NCBI GenBank assembly: GCA_030426955.1
Contig: JAUHXS010000011.1
Span: 37,439 to 101,438 of the forward strand
DNA length: 64,000 nt
From: Bacteroidia bacterium
GTDB taxonomy: Bacteria > Bacteroidota > Bacteroidia > Chitinophagales > JAUHXS01
Direction of reading: 5' to 3'
Below the pieces are notes generated by a model, which saw only the letters and a list, made by a program, of their open reading frames with translations, did not search any database and was not told where the DNA came from. A program made the position numbers and the translations under genes. Below are positions 56,356-63,456 of this stretch, piece by piece; position 1 is the stretch's first letter; each line of letters starts with the position of its first letter.

Positions 56356-57852
56356 TTGAAAAGAGAGCCGTTATTCTTACTTATCAAGTCTTTAACCAAA
56401 TCAGAAAAGAGACAGATAAAACTTTCTAGTAAGATAAGAGCTGGGAATAAAAACTATGTTAAGCTGTTTGATATTTTATCAAACATGAAAGACTACGACG
56501 AGGCCGAAGTTAAGCGGCAAATAGATGATGCCGATTTTTTGAAGTCATTGTCAAGAAATAAAAATTACTTATACAATTTCATTTTAGATATAGTGTTTAA
56601 TTTGAATGAAGGAGAGACATTTCAATATCTTAAGCGAATAGGCCATATACGCGTTCTGCAGGGGAAGGGATTGTATTCTGACGCAGAAAGATTGCTCAAG
56701 AAAATGATTTCTAGGCCAAACAGGAATACACAACTTTATAAAATGTTGCTCTTGGAGAGTGAGCGAGAAATAAAATGGGGAATTCTTGATAATTATGGAG
56801 GAGGTGGTAATGATAAGACTGTCTACAATGTAGAGGAGTATTATTCTAGGTATTTTGAAGAGGTGGAAATTTTGAAAGAAACCAAATACCATCTTCAGTT
56901 TCAGGACAAAATAATACAACTAAGTAATATTTTCGGAGAGGGAATGAACAAGGAGGAGAGGCCGATAGAAAAGTATATAGCAGAGCAAAAGGACAATATT
57001 AAACACAATAGGTTGCCAAAAGATCTTGAGATAGTTATCTACAATAGTCTGATGGCTTACTTTTTTCTAAATAGAGAGAAGATAGATAAGGCTGAGGTGA
57101 GTTTTTATGCTAATCTATTCATCGATCATATGGAACATTTGTCGTCTAGCATAGTACTAGCTCCTCAATCACATTTGACGAACTGGGGTAATATAATTGT
57201 TGTAAGTACAAGCTTTAGACTTGTTGATACTGTAAAACGGTGCTTAGATATATTAGAGCATATTATAGTTAATTATAAAGGCAATACGCAAACATATCAA
57301 ATGACCAAGCTGTTTTGGATTCATAGGAGCTGTTCTAGCTATGAGATGCAAAATGATCACCAAGGGTTATTAGCGTATCTTGAAAGTCAAAAAGAATTTA
57401 TCTTTTCGCTTAATGAGGGCGGGGAGTTGCTTAATCTGCATTACATTGCTATTCAATCTTGTGTAAATGAAAAGAATTACAAAAATGCACTAGACTGGAG
57501 TGTTAACCTGAGTGAAGTTATCAATTCTCTTAAGGAGCGAGATGGATATACATTGCCTTATAATTTAGTATCCATGATCATTCACTTTAAGTTAGGAAAT
57601 ACTTTGCTTTTGGAGTCATTTACTAGAAAAGTGAAAAGAGCTTTATTGAAAAGTAAAAAGAGCGAACAATACGCAGTATCCTTGAGTAATACACTTATAG
57701 ACTTTGTTACAAAACCCAAGCAGCAATTTGAGAAAAAAAATAAAGAAAGCATATCATTGCTAATGAAAAGCACCAAATCAAAAGAGAGTCTGGAGTTTAA
57801 TAAGAACTTTGATTTTGAAAAATGGTTGAAATATGAATTAAAGCTTTTCTAA
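56356..57852 (+). CDS. Uncharacterised helical protein (TPR-like)
   Basis: 498 residues from a TTG start. No signal peptide, and the protein is mostly alpha-helical with possible TPR-like pairs; rich in lysine (for example SKKSEQYAVSLSNTLIDFVTKPKQQFEKKNKES near the end). The opening LFLLIKSLTKSEKRQIKLSS resembles, from memory, a family of hypothetical proteins in Bacteroidota. Cytosolic. Its last bases lie in the 24-bp direct repeat that recurs at 59873. Confidence 0.65.
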   Translation: MKREPLFLLIKSLTKSEKRQIKLSSKIRAGNKNYVKLFDILSNMKDYDEAEVKRQIDDADFLKSLSRNKNYLYNFILDIVFNLNEGETFQYLKRIGHIRVLQGKGLYSDAERLLKKMISRPNRNTQLYKMLLLESEREIKWGILDNYGGGGNDKTVYNVEEYYSRYFEEVEILKETKYHLQFQDKIIQLSNIFGEGMNKEERPIEKYIAEQKDNIKHNRLPKDLEIVIYNSLMAYFFLNREKIDKAEVSFYANLFIDHMEHLSSSIVLAPQSHLTNWGNIIVVSTSFRLVDTVKRCLDILEHIIVNYKGNTQTYQMTKLFWIHRSCSSYEMQNDHQGLLAYLESQKEFIFSLNEGGELLNLHYIAIQSCVNEKNYKNALDWSVNLSEVINSLKERDGYTLPYNLVSMIIHFKLGNTLLLESFTRKVKRALLKSKKSEQYAVSLSNTLIDFVTKPKQQFEKKNKESISLLMKSTKSKESLEFNKNFDFEKWLKYELKLF

Positions 57853-57869
57853 TCCATAGTGGTTTATTT
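57846..57869. repeat. 24-bp direct repeat, left copy
   Basis: TTTCTAATCCATAGTGGTTTATTT, written here as 24 bases whose key part is TTTCTAATCCATAG, occurs again exactly at 59873-59896, about 2.03 kb to the right. It spans the stop of the plus-strand gene ending at 57852 and the last codons of the minus-strand gene ending at 57864. Confidence 0.85.
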
Positions 57870-58964
57870 AATTTTATCAATAGTCATTTTAGATGTCATT
57901 ACACCATGGGAATCAACACTTTCAAACTGAACAACCCCAATACCAGGGACAAACCATTCAGTAACATGTTCAACTATATACCCTAATTCATTTGTAATTC
58001 CCTTTTTAACAAATTTCTTCGCTATTCTTTCTTTAAAATCTGATTCCCATAGGGCCATATTAGCATTGAGTTCTTGGCTTTCAGTATCCCAGTCAGTTAC
58101 TTCATTGTTTTTTGTCCATCTTTGTGATTGAATCACATAAGAATCGTAAGAATCCTTTCCTATTTTAAGGGATACCTTGTCGGTTACAGTTGCAAATACA
58201 TGATGCATAATGTAAATAGAAGAAGAGATAGTTACTTTTGCATCTGTCTTGATAGTTTTATAAACTGCTTTCATTGTCGATTCTTCCCAAACGCCAATAC
58301 CGCTAACTGCTTGTCCTTTTGAGTTAACTCCACTATTATAGCCATAAGAGGTCGATGTTACTTTTTTGTATCCTGTTAATACATTGTGCCTAATTTTATC
58401 GTCCCATGATGTAGGTACGGACAAATAAATATCTTCATATAAAGGAAGATTATCTCCAATATCTAGGGAGTTTGGAAATACAGCAGCACCTTGACTACCA
58501 AAGCCAATGGTTTTTTTTGTCAATTCAAATTTAACTTCATCTATATATGCATTTGGTGCATTTACATTTACTAAAACATTTTCTTCCATCCGCATAATTC
58601 CCTTGTTTCTAAACAAATACAAGGTGTCATTTTTACACTCCATAGGAAATTTATAAGGTCCCATTTGAAAAGCAATGGATTCACCCCAAGACCCTTTTGA
58701 ATAATCTGTCATGGTTAAAGTATAAGGTGTTCCTCCAAAACCTTTTATTTTCCCACTAGCACAATCTTTATTGTAGTCTGCAACCATTTCAGCTCTCTTT
58801 GTTTCACTAGATTTTATAAATTTTTTATCAGCAATAAGTGTATTTACCCATGAGCTTGTTGTTTGAGTTATTTGCTGTCCCTTTTTAAGGGTTATGCAAT
58901 TTTGTGCTAAAACTGATGATGTAGTAACCAATCCTAGACCAATAATAAGTAGTGTTTTTTTCAT
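57864..58964 (-). CDS. Secreted protein, unknown function
   Basis: 366 residues. Signal peptide to about 20 (TTSSVLAQ). The mature protein is beta-rich with few cysteines and alternating polar strands (for example YDSYVIQSQRWTKNNEVTDWDTESQ). I recognise no domain. It is exported and probably periplasmic or surface-exposed. It lies inside the segment bounded by 24-bp direct repeats, beside the IS200/Fic remnant, so it may have been acquired. Confidence 0.6.
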   Translation of the reverse strand: MKKTLLIIGLGLVTTSSVLAQNCITLKKGQQITQTTSSWVNTLIADKKFIKSSETKRAEMVADYNKDCASGKIKGFGGTPYTLTMTDYSKGSWGESIAFQMGPYKFPMECKNDTLYLFRNKGIMRMEENVLVNVNAPNAYIDEVKFELTKKTIGFGSQGAAVFPNSLDIGDNLPLYEDIYLSVPTSWDDKIRHNVLTGYKKVTSTSYGYNSGVNSKGQAVSGIGVWEESTMKAVYKTIKTDAKVTISSSIYIMHHVFATVTDKVSLKIGKDSYDSYVIQSQRWTKNNEVTDWDTESQELNANMALWESDFKERIAKKFVKKGITNELGYIVEHVTEWFVPGIGVVQFESVDSHGVMTSKMTIDKIK

Positions 58965-59132
58965 GATTTATATTGTTTATAGTTGTAGGTAAGGCAAGAT
59001 AGTGAATTTTAGGGATAAATCGTTACCTGCCTCGATGGCAAGGCGGGTGCGCTTTGCGCGATGTTCTGGGCTGTCGCTGAACAAGATTTCTAAATTTCAG
59101 ATTGTCTTGTACTCTTTTATGGATTCTGTATT
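58965..59132. other. Intergenic region with GC-rich palindromes
   Basis: Contains a locally GC-rich patch unlike the surrounding DNA. CCTGCCT (59026-59032) pairs with AGGCGGG (59041-59047) with one G-T wobble, then GCGC-TTT-GCGC (59049-59059) forms a second small hairpin. ACAAGA and TCTTGT lie further on (about 59081 and 59103). It resembles a REP-like element. No gene seen. Confidence 0.5.
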
Positions 59133-59327
59133 TTAAAAATATGTTTTAATGGCAAATTCAAATTGTTCAATAAAAATGTCTTTGAAAGCAGAGACATTGT
59201 TCTGTTCGTAAAATAACAACATCGCTTTTTGTAATCTATTGAATCCACCGTTCTGAATGATAGTGGGCAATAATCGTAGTTCATTAGAATAGCGTTGCTC
59301 ACAATTCTTGCAATTCTTTTATTATCA
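59133..59327 (-). pseudogene. C-terminal remnant of a Fic-family protein, frameshifted
   Basis: Reading on the minus strand from 59327 gives DNKRIARIVSNAILMNYDYC, PLSFRTVDSIDYKK, and after a one-base shift in a run of five A, AMLLFYEQNNVSAFKDIF and IEQFEFAIKTYF to TAA at 59133. This is the C-terminal part of a Fic/DOC-type AMP-transferase, including the (G)NKR end of the HxFx(D/E)GNxR motif and the following helices. The 5' part is missing, and the break at 59328 sits just outside the left hairpin of the IS200-like element. So the gene was probably interrupted by insertion and has decayed. The Fic call is from recognised sequence style, not a search. Confidence 0.72.
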
Positions 59328-59397
59328 AGTTAAAGGTTAAAACCCTGCAATTTCATTGCAGTTACTTTAGTTTCTATAAAAGTTATAGATTTGTTAA

Positions 59398-59832
59398 GTG
59401 TCATCAAATCGTCGAAATTCACATTCAATAAGCAATTTAAGTTGCCATTTAGTATGGGCGACGAAGTATCGTTATAGAGTCTTGCAGGGAGATGTTCAGT
59501 ATCGTTGCCGCGATCTTCTGGTGTAAATTTGTAACACAGAAGATGTTCGTATATTGAAAGGCGTAGTAAGCGCGAATCATATTCATATGCACATAGAATA
59601 TTCTCCATTTTTGAGTATAAGCGTTTTGTTAAAGAAGTTGAAGGGTCGCTCTTCCCGTATTCGACAAAAGGAGTTTCCAGCATTGGGCAAGCAATATTGG
59701 GAACGTCACTTTTGGGCGGTTGGATATGGAGTATGGAGTACGGGTAGGATAACAGAAGAGATGGTTCAGGAATATTTGGATCATCATAAGGATAAGCCCA
59801 ATACAGAGAAAGGGAGCTGGATATTAGAATAA
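59398..59832 (+). pseudogene. tnpA: IS200/IS605-type TnpA (Y1 HUH transposase) with in-frame stop
   Basis: 144 codons from GTG 59398. N-terminal SSNRRNSHSISNLSCHLVWATKYRY, the HUH motif in SANHIHMHIE (H61/H63), LKGRSSRIRQKEFP, YWERHFWAVGYGVWSTG, and catalytic tyrosine Y126 in EEMVQEYLDHH, in the order of IS200-type TnpA. Codon 43 (59524-59526) is TAA inside the RDLLV-ICNTEDV segment, consistent with one C-to-T change from CAA. The element therefore cannot make full-length transposase without readthrough. Internal starts such as 59554 remove the N-terminus. Confidence 0.85.
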
Positions 59833-60012
59833 AACGAAAAAAGAATTCCATTCTTTAGGTTAAAACTATGGATTTCTAATCCATAGTGGTTTATTTGTCA
59901 TGTCTAATAATGATAGATCAATATAGGCTAATTTACATATTCTGTGTTTTCTTTTCAAAGAACTTTTTATTCCGAATCATTAAATATACTTTTAAATGTA
60001 GAATATAACTCC
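59833..60012. other. Region between tnpA and murQ
   Basis: Contains the right-end hairpin and the second copy of the 24-bp direct repeat (59873-59896). Upstream of the murQ ATG at 60013 the sequence is AT-rich with no clear promoter pair. No gene is seen here; the long minus-strand open frame across 59330-59851 is antisense to tnpA. Confidence 0.6.
59873..59896. repeat. 24-bp direct repeat, right copy
   Basis: Identical over 24 bases to 57846-57869. Here it overlaps the right arm of the ACTATGGATT hairpin and its flank. Confidence 0.85.
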
Positions 60013-60819
60013 ATGAACAAAACCACAGAAAAAAACTCTAATTACAATCATCTGGAGAAGATGTCAACTAAGGAATTGTTGACAAACATCAATCGAGAAG
60101 ATCGAACGGTGGCAGAAACTGTCAGTCGCTTGATCCCTAAAATCGAAAAATTGGTTGATGATATTGTAGATCGAATGCTAAGTGGAGGGAGACTTTTCTA
60201 TTTAGGAGCCGGTACAAGTGGTCGCTTAGGTGTTGTAGATGCATCTGAATGTCCGCCTACTTTTGGAGTAGATCATGATTTGGTTGTTGGTTTAATAGCA
60301 GGAGGAGATAGTGCGATCAGAAAAGCAGTTGAATTCGCTGAAGATGATGTAGATGGTGGCTGGAAAGATTTGCAACAATATAAAGTCACGACAAATGATA
60401 CCGTGATTGGGATTGCAGCTTCCGGTACTACGCCTTATGTAGTGGGAGCGCTAAAACATTGTCAGGAAAATAAAATCTTAACGGGGTGTATTACTTGTAA
60501 TGAAGGTAGTCCGGTCGCACAATATGCCGACCATAAAATAGAAGCAGTGGTCGGTCCAGAGTTTGTAACAGGTAGCACCAGAATGAAAGCCGGCACCGCA
60601 CAAAAGTTGATTTTAAATATGATTAGTACTAGTGTGATGATCAAATTAGGTCGGGTAGTAGGTAATAAAATGGTGGATATGCAGTTAAGTAATGAGAAGC
60701 TAGTCGACCGAGGTACTAAAATGATCATGGAGCAAACCAATTTGAATTACGAAGAAGCAAAAGAGTTGCTCCTAAAAAGTGGGAGTGTACGGTCTGCAGT
60801 TAACAACTTTAAACTATAA
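60013..60819 (+). CDS. murQ: N-acetylmuramic acid 6-phosphate etherase
   Basis: 268 residues from ATG 60013; the frame is open further upstream (59944) but the extension is not conserved-looking. SIS-domain signatures: FYLGAGTSGRLGVVDASECPPTFG and IGIAASGTTPYVVGAL, then ATGSTRMKAGTAQK-like VTGSTRMKAGTAQKLILNM. It cleaves the lactyl ether of MurNAc-6-P to give GlcNAc-6-P in peptidoglycan recycling. No murK kinase is beside it. The 3' end lies in a heptamer tract. Confidence 0.95.
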   Translation: MNKTTEKNSNYNHLEKMSTKELLTNINREDRTVAETVSRLIPKIEKLVDDIVDRMLSGGRLFYLGAGTSGRLGVVDASECPPTFGVDHDLVVGLIAGGDSAIRKAVEFAEDDVDGGWKDLQQYKVTTNDTVIGIAASGTTPYVVGALKHCQENKILTGCITCNEGSPVAQYADHKIEAVVGPEFVTGSTRMKAGTAQKLILNMISTSVMIKLGRVVGNKMVDMQLSNEKLVDRGTKMIMEQTNLNYEEAKELLLKSGSVRSAVNNFKL

Positions 60820-60845
60820 ACTTTATAACTCGCAACTAATAAGTG
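60811..60845. repeat. Heptamer-periodic tract across the murQ stop
   Basis: AAACTAT, AAACTTT, ATAACTC, GCAACTA, ATAAGTG run without gaps from the last codons of murQ to the GTG start of the next gene. Confidence 0.5.
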
Positions 60846-61409
60846 CATACAATCGAGCCATTTTACAATTGGGAGCATTTTTACCAGGCCAAGGAAGACG
60901 AACATTCACCCTTTTATGGCAAAGAGCATAGTGAGTTTGAATTTTCTGATAAGATTTACAATTATTTTATCCATCCGCAGTGGGATGGCTTTGGTTCTCA
61001 AACATTGTATTTGAAAGTACTTTTTGTCGATTACGACCAAGGTTTCACTGTAATTGAGTTGATAGGAGAGTGGAACGATTGCATCAATAATGATATTATG
61101 TTTTTGAAGAGAGAGATCATTGATGTGATGATTGGCCAAGGAATTCAAAAATTTATTTTGATTGGTGAAAATGTTCTCAACTTTCATGCCTCCGATGATG
61201 CCTATTATGAAGAATGGAAAGAAGACTTAGAAGATGGTTGGATTTGGCTCATGAACTTTCGTGATCATGTCATTGATGAAATGACAGAAGTATCAATTAA
61301 TCAATATACTTTGTTTAATCGTGAGGCAGACCATATCAATTGGAGAAAGTTTCAGCCACTAGATTTATTAAGTTTGATTAATGTAAATCGGCTTGAGAGG
61401 ATAACTTAA
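60843..61409 (+). CDS. Conserved hypothetical protein
   Basis: 188 residues from a GTG start. No signal peptide. Acidic, aromatic-rich protein (NWEHFYQAKEDEHSPF, EEWKEDLEDGWIWLMNF) with a central segment TLYLKVLFVDYDQGFTVIELIGEWND. I do not recognise a named domain. It follows murQ closely and ends 3 bases from the convergent acyl-CoA dehydrogenase stop. Cytosolic. Confidence 0.65.
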   Translation: MHTIEPFYNWEHFYQAKEDEHSPFYGKEHSEFEFSDKIYNYFIHPQWDGFGSQTLYLKVLFVDYDQGFTVIELIGEWNDCINNDIMFLKREIIDVMIGQGIQKFILIGENVLNFHASDDAYYEEWKEDLEDGWIWLMNFRDHVIDEMTEVSINQYTLFNREADHINWRKFQPLDLLSLINVNRLERIT

Positions 61410-61412
61410 TTG

Positions 61413-62591
61413 CTACTCAAAAGCTGCAATTCCAGTGATATCTTGTCCCGTAATGAGTAGGTGAATATCATGAGTGCCTTCATAGGTAATTACTGATTCC
61501 AAGTTCATCATGTGTCTCATGATAGAATATTCATCTGTAATGCCCATAGCACCTAGTATTTGTCTAGATTCTCTAGCAATATTAATTGCCATATCAACAT
61601 TGTTTCTCTTTGCCATAGATATTTGGGCAGGAGTAGCTTTGTTTTCGTTTTTTAATGTTCCTAATCTCCATGCCAATAATTGTGCTTTAGTGATTTCTGT
61701 AATCATCTCTGCCAATTTCTTTTGAGTCAATTGAAAGCCTGCAATAGGCTTGCCAAACTGAATTCTCTCTTGAGCATACCTTAGTGCGGTATCATAGCAA
61801 TCCATTGCAACACCAATCACGCCCCAAGCAATACCGTATCTAGCAGAGGATAGGCAAGATAAAGGACCTCGTAAACCGTCTGCCTCAGGTAGCAAGTTCT
61901 CTTTAGGCACTTTTACATTGTCAAATACCAATTCGCCTGTCGCCGAAGCTCTTAGAGACCACTTGCCATGTGTTTCAGGGGTAGTAAAGCCCTCCATGTC
62001 GCGTTCTACAATTAACCCCTTTACACGACCTTCCTCATTTTTTGCCCATACAACAGCAATATCTGCAAAAGGAGCGTTGGATATCCACATTTTAGCTCCA
62101 TTTAACACATAATGGTCTCCTGCATCTTTAAAGTTAGTAATCATACTACCTGGATCTGATCCGTGGTTTGGCTCTGTGAGTCCGAAGCAACCCATCATTT
62201 CACCTGTCGCTAGCTTAGGTAGGTATTTTTTCTTTTGCTCTTCAGAGCCAAAAGTAAAAATGGGATACATAACTAAAGAACCTTGCACAGATGCTGTAGA
62301 GCGAATACCAGAGTCGCCTCTTTCTATCTCTTGCATAATCAATCCATAACTGATTTGATCTAAACCTGCTCCGCCATATTCAGCCGGGATAGTAGGACCA
62401 AAACCACCAATTTCTCCAAGCCCACTAATAATTTGATTGGGGAATTCTGCTTTTTGGGCGTACTCTTCAATAATAGGGGAGATTCCTTTCTTTACCCAGT
62501 TTCTTGCAGTATCTCGCACTAATAAGTGCTCCTCTGTAAGTAGCTCATCAATGTTGTAGTAATCGTGTCCTTGAAATAAATCTTGTCCCAT
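61413..62591 (-). CDS. gcdH: Acyl-CoA dehydrogenase, glutaryl-CoA dehydrogenase-like
   Basis: 392 residues of the acyl-CoA dehydrogenase fold. FAD/substrate motifs: GCFGLTEPNHGSDPGSM and GAKMWISNAPFADIAVVWAK. The catalytic base is probably E371 in TYEGTHDIHLLITGQDITG, which closely resembles the glutaryl-CoA dehydrogenase signature. Such enzymes oxidise and decarboxylate glutaryl-CoA to crotonyl-CoA in lysine/tryptophan breakdown. The substrate assignment is by signature only. Divergent from folB across 68 bases. Confidence 0.88.
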   Translation of the reverse strand: MGQDLFQGHDYYNIDELLTEEHLLVRDTARNWVKKGISPIIEEYAQKAEFPNQIISGLGEIGGFGPTIPAEYGGAGLDQISYGLIMQEIERGDSGIRSTASVQGSLVMYPIFTFGSEEQKKKYLPKLATGEMMGCFGLTEPNHGSDPGSMITNFKDAGDHYVLNGAKMWISNAPFADIAVVWAKNEEGRVKGLIVERDMEGFTTPETHGKWSLRASATGELVFDNVKVPKENLLPEADGLRGPLSCLSSARYGIAWGVIGVAMDCYDTALRYAQERIQFGKPIAGFQLTQKKLAEMITEITKAQLLAWRLGTLKNENKATPAQISMAKRNNVDMAINIARESRQILGAMGITDEYSIMRHMMNLESVITYEGTHDIHLLITGQDITGIAAFE

Positions 62592-62659
62592 GTATTCGTT
62601 GTATTTAAGTATTAAAGTTAGCTAAAAATTATATTTTTAAGCAAAATAGCTTTAGGTAG

Positions 62660-63028
62660 ATGGCAATTATTTCTTTAGAAAATATCAGGTTCCATGGGCA
62701 AATAGGATGCTATGACGAGGAAAAAATCGTTGGCAATCATTATGAAGTCAATATACAGCTTAAGATTGCCCCATCGTTTGATGGCAGAGAAGATGACTTG
62801 GGAAATACAGTCAATTACGAAGAGGTATATGTTATAGTTAAGCAATATGCAAAAAAGAAGGCAAACTTATTGGAGTTTATTGCCCATCAAATGGCAGATG
62901 ATATTTTAAGCCAATGCAAGGGTGTAGAAGGGATTAAGTTGAAGCTGTCAAAGCTAAACCCTCCTTTAGGTGGAGATATTGGAAGAGTTTCTTATGAATT
63001 GTCACAAGATTTTGATGAAAAAACGTAA
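62660..63028 (+). CDS. folB: Dihydroneopterin aldolase
   Basis: 122 residues. IISLENIRFHGQIGCYDEEKIVGNHYEVNIQLKI is the typical FolB N-terminus, with the GCYDEE segment in place of G-x-x-EEER. LLEFIAHQMADDIL and IKLKLSKLNPPLGGDIGRVSYEL carry the catalytic/substrate lysine (K in LSKLNPP). It converts dihydroneopterin to 6-hydroxymethyl-dihydropterin in folate synthesis. Followed by tRNA-Cys 19 bases later. Confidence 0.93.
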   Translation: MAIISLENIRFHGQIGCYDEEKIVGNHYEVNIQLKIAPSFDGREDDLGNTVNYEEVYVIVKQYAKKKANLLEFIAHQMADDILSQCKGVEGIKLKLSKLNPPLGGDIGRVSYELSQDFDEKT

Positions 63029-63047
63029 TTTAGCAAAATAGACTAAT

Positions 63048-63118
63048 GGCGTTGTGGCCGAGTGGCTAGGCAGAGGTCTGCAAAACCTTGTACAGCGGTT
63101 CGAATCCGCTCAACGCCT
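63048..63118 (+). tRNA. tRNA-Cys (GCA)
   Basis: 71 bases. Acceptor stem GGCGTTG / CAACGCC, D arm GCCGAGTGGCTAGGC, anticodon loop CTGCAAA with anticodon GCA at 63080-63082, T arm GCGGTTCGAATCCGC. The discriminator base is T, as expected for tRNA-Cys. CCA is not encoded. A perfect hairpin terminator follows. Confidence 0.96.
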
Positions 63119-63119
63119 C

Positions 63120-63157
63120 AAAACAAAAAAGGAGACATTTGTCTCCTTTTTTGTTTT
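63120..63157 (+). terminator. Terminator of tRNA-Cys, perfect 18-bp inverted repeat
   Basis: AAAACAAAAAAGGAGACA (63120-63137) and its reverse complement (63140-63157) around TT, ending in a T-rich arm. Symmetric, so it can also work on the minus strand. Confidence 0.85.
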
Positions 63158-63324
63158 AGAGCGGTTCGGATGAGAACCGCAGGTTCGAGATCGAGCGGAG
63201 CGAGATCCACGAATTCCATTGAAGAAAAATATGGATGAGTAATCCGCGAAACGCCGTTTATCTATTTTTATAATATAGACATTTGTCTCCTTTTTTGTTT
63301 GAGAGTAGTTCGGATGAGAGCTAC
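63133..63324. repeat. Two related repeat units after tRNA-Cys with covarying hairpins
   Basis: The 24 bases at 63133-63156 recur at 63277-63300. Each copy is followed by a 20-base hairpin with the same GGATGA loop: GCGGTTC/GAACCGC at 63161-63180 and GTAGTTC/GAGCTAC at 63305-63324. Stem pairs 2 and 3 differ by compensating changes (C-G to T-A, G-C to A-T) and pair 5 by a wobble. Offset between copies is 144 bases. Confidence 0.75.
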
Positions 63325-63343
63325 AGATTTGAGTGCAATAAGA

Positions 63344-63370
63344 AGCACAAACAGGGCTATATATATTTTT
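63344..63370. repeat. 27-bp inverted repeat, left arm
   Basis: Perfect reverse complement of 63430-63456; key sequence AGCACAAACAGGGC at its start. The arms enclose 59 bases that contain a TAnnTTTG element and an ATG. Confidence 0.9.
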
Positions 63371-63384
63371 AGGTGTAATTTATT

Positions 63385-63392
63385 TACTTTTG
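63385..63392 (+). promoter_or_regulatory. -7 element (TACTTTTG) inside the inverted-repeat-bounded segment
   Basis: Perfect TAnnTTTG pointing to the secreted protein gene. No TTG is found 17-23 bases upstream, so the -33 is weak or missing. Lies in the 59-base spacer 63371-63429. Confidence 0.5.
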
Positions 63393-63429
63393 TTTATCAT
63401 TAAACTAAAACTGAATCATGATAATAAAA

Positions 63430-63456
63430 AAAAATATATATAGCCCTGTTTGTGCT
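63430..63456. repeat. 27-bp inverted repeat, right arm
   Basis: Reverse complement of 63344-63370. This arm encodes the signal-peptide core of the downstream gene (KIYIALFVL) in the frame used by the protein. Confidence 0.9.

Larger units (their letters stand above)
59328..59900 (+). mobile_element. IS200/IS605-type insertion element (decayed, ~0.57 kb)
   Basis: Approximate limits. It has the features of this family: no terminal inverted repeats, one small tnpA with a HUH motif, and a hairpin near each end. Left hairpin CTGCAAT-TTC-ATTGCAG at 59345-59361, 37 bases before tnpA. Right hairpin ACTATGGATT-TCT-AATCCATAGT at 59865-59887, 33 bases after the tnpA stop. The left edge is taken as the break in the Fic remnant; the right edge as the end of the 24-bp repeat. 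No tnpB. Confidence 0.7.

Noticed and set aside
59330..59851. 173-residue minus-strand open frame across the IS200-like region
   Set aside because: It lies antisense to the tnpA frame, whose motifs are clear; the antisense translation has no recognisable features.
57864..60012. Intact toxin-antitoxin (Fic) system
   Set aside because: Only the C-terminal part of a Fic-like frame remains, with a frameshift; no catalytic HxFx motif start and no antitoxin gene were found.
63161..63200. Second tRNA-like element after tRNA-Cys
   Set aside because: The GCGGTTC...GAACCGC piece recalls a T arm but there is no acceptor stem, D arm or anticodon arm around it; treated as a repeat hairpin.
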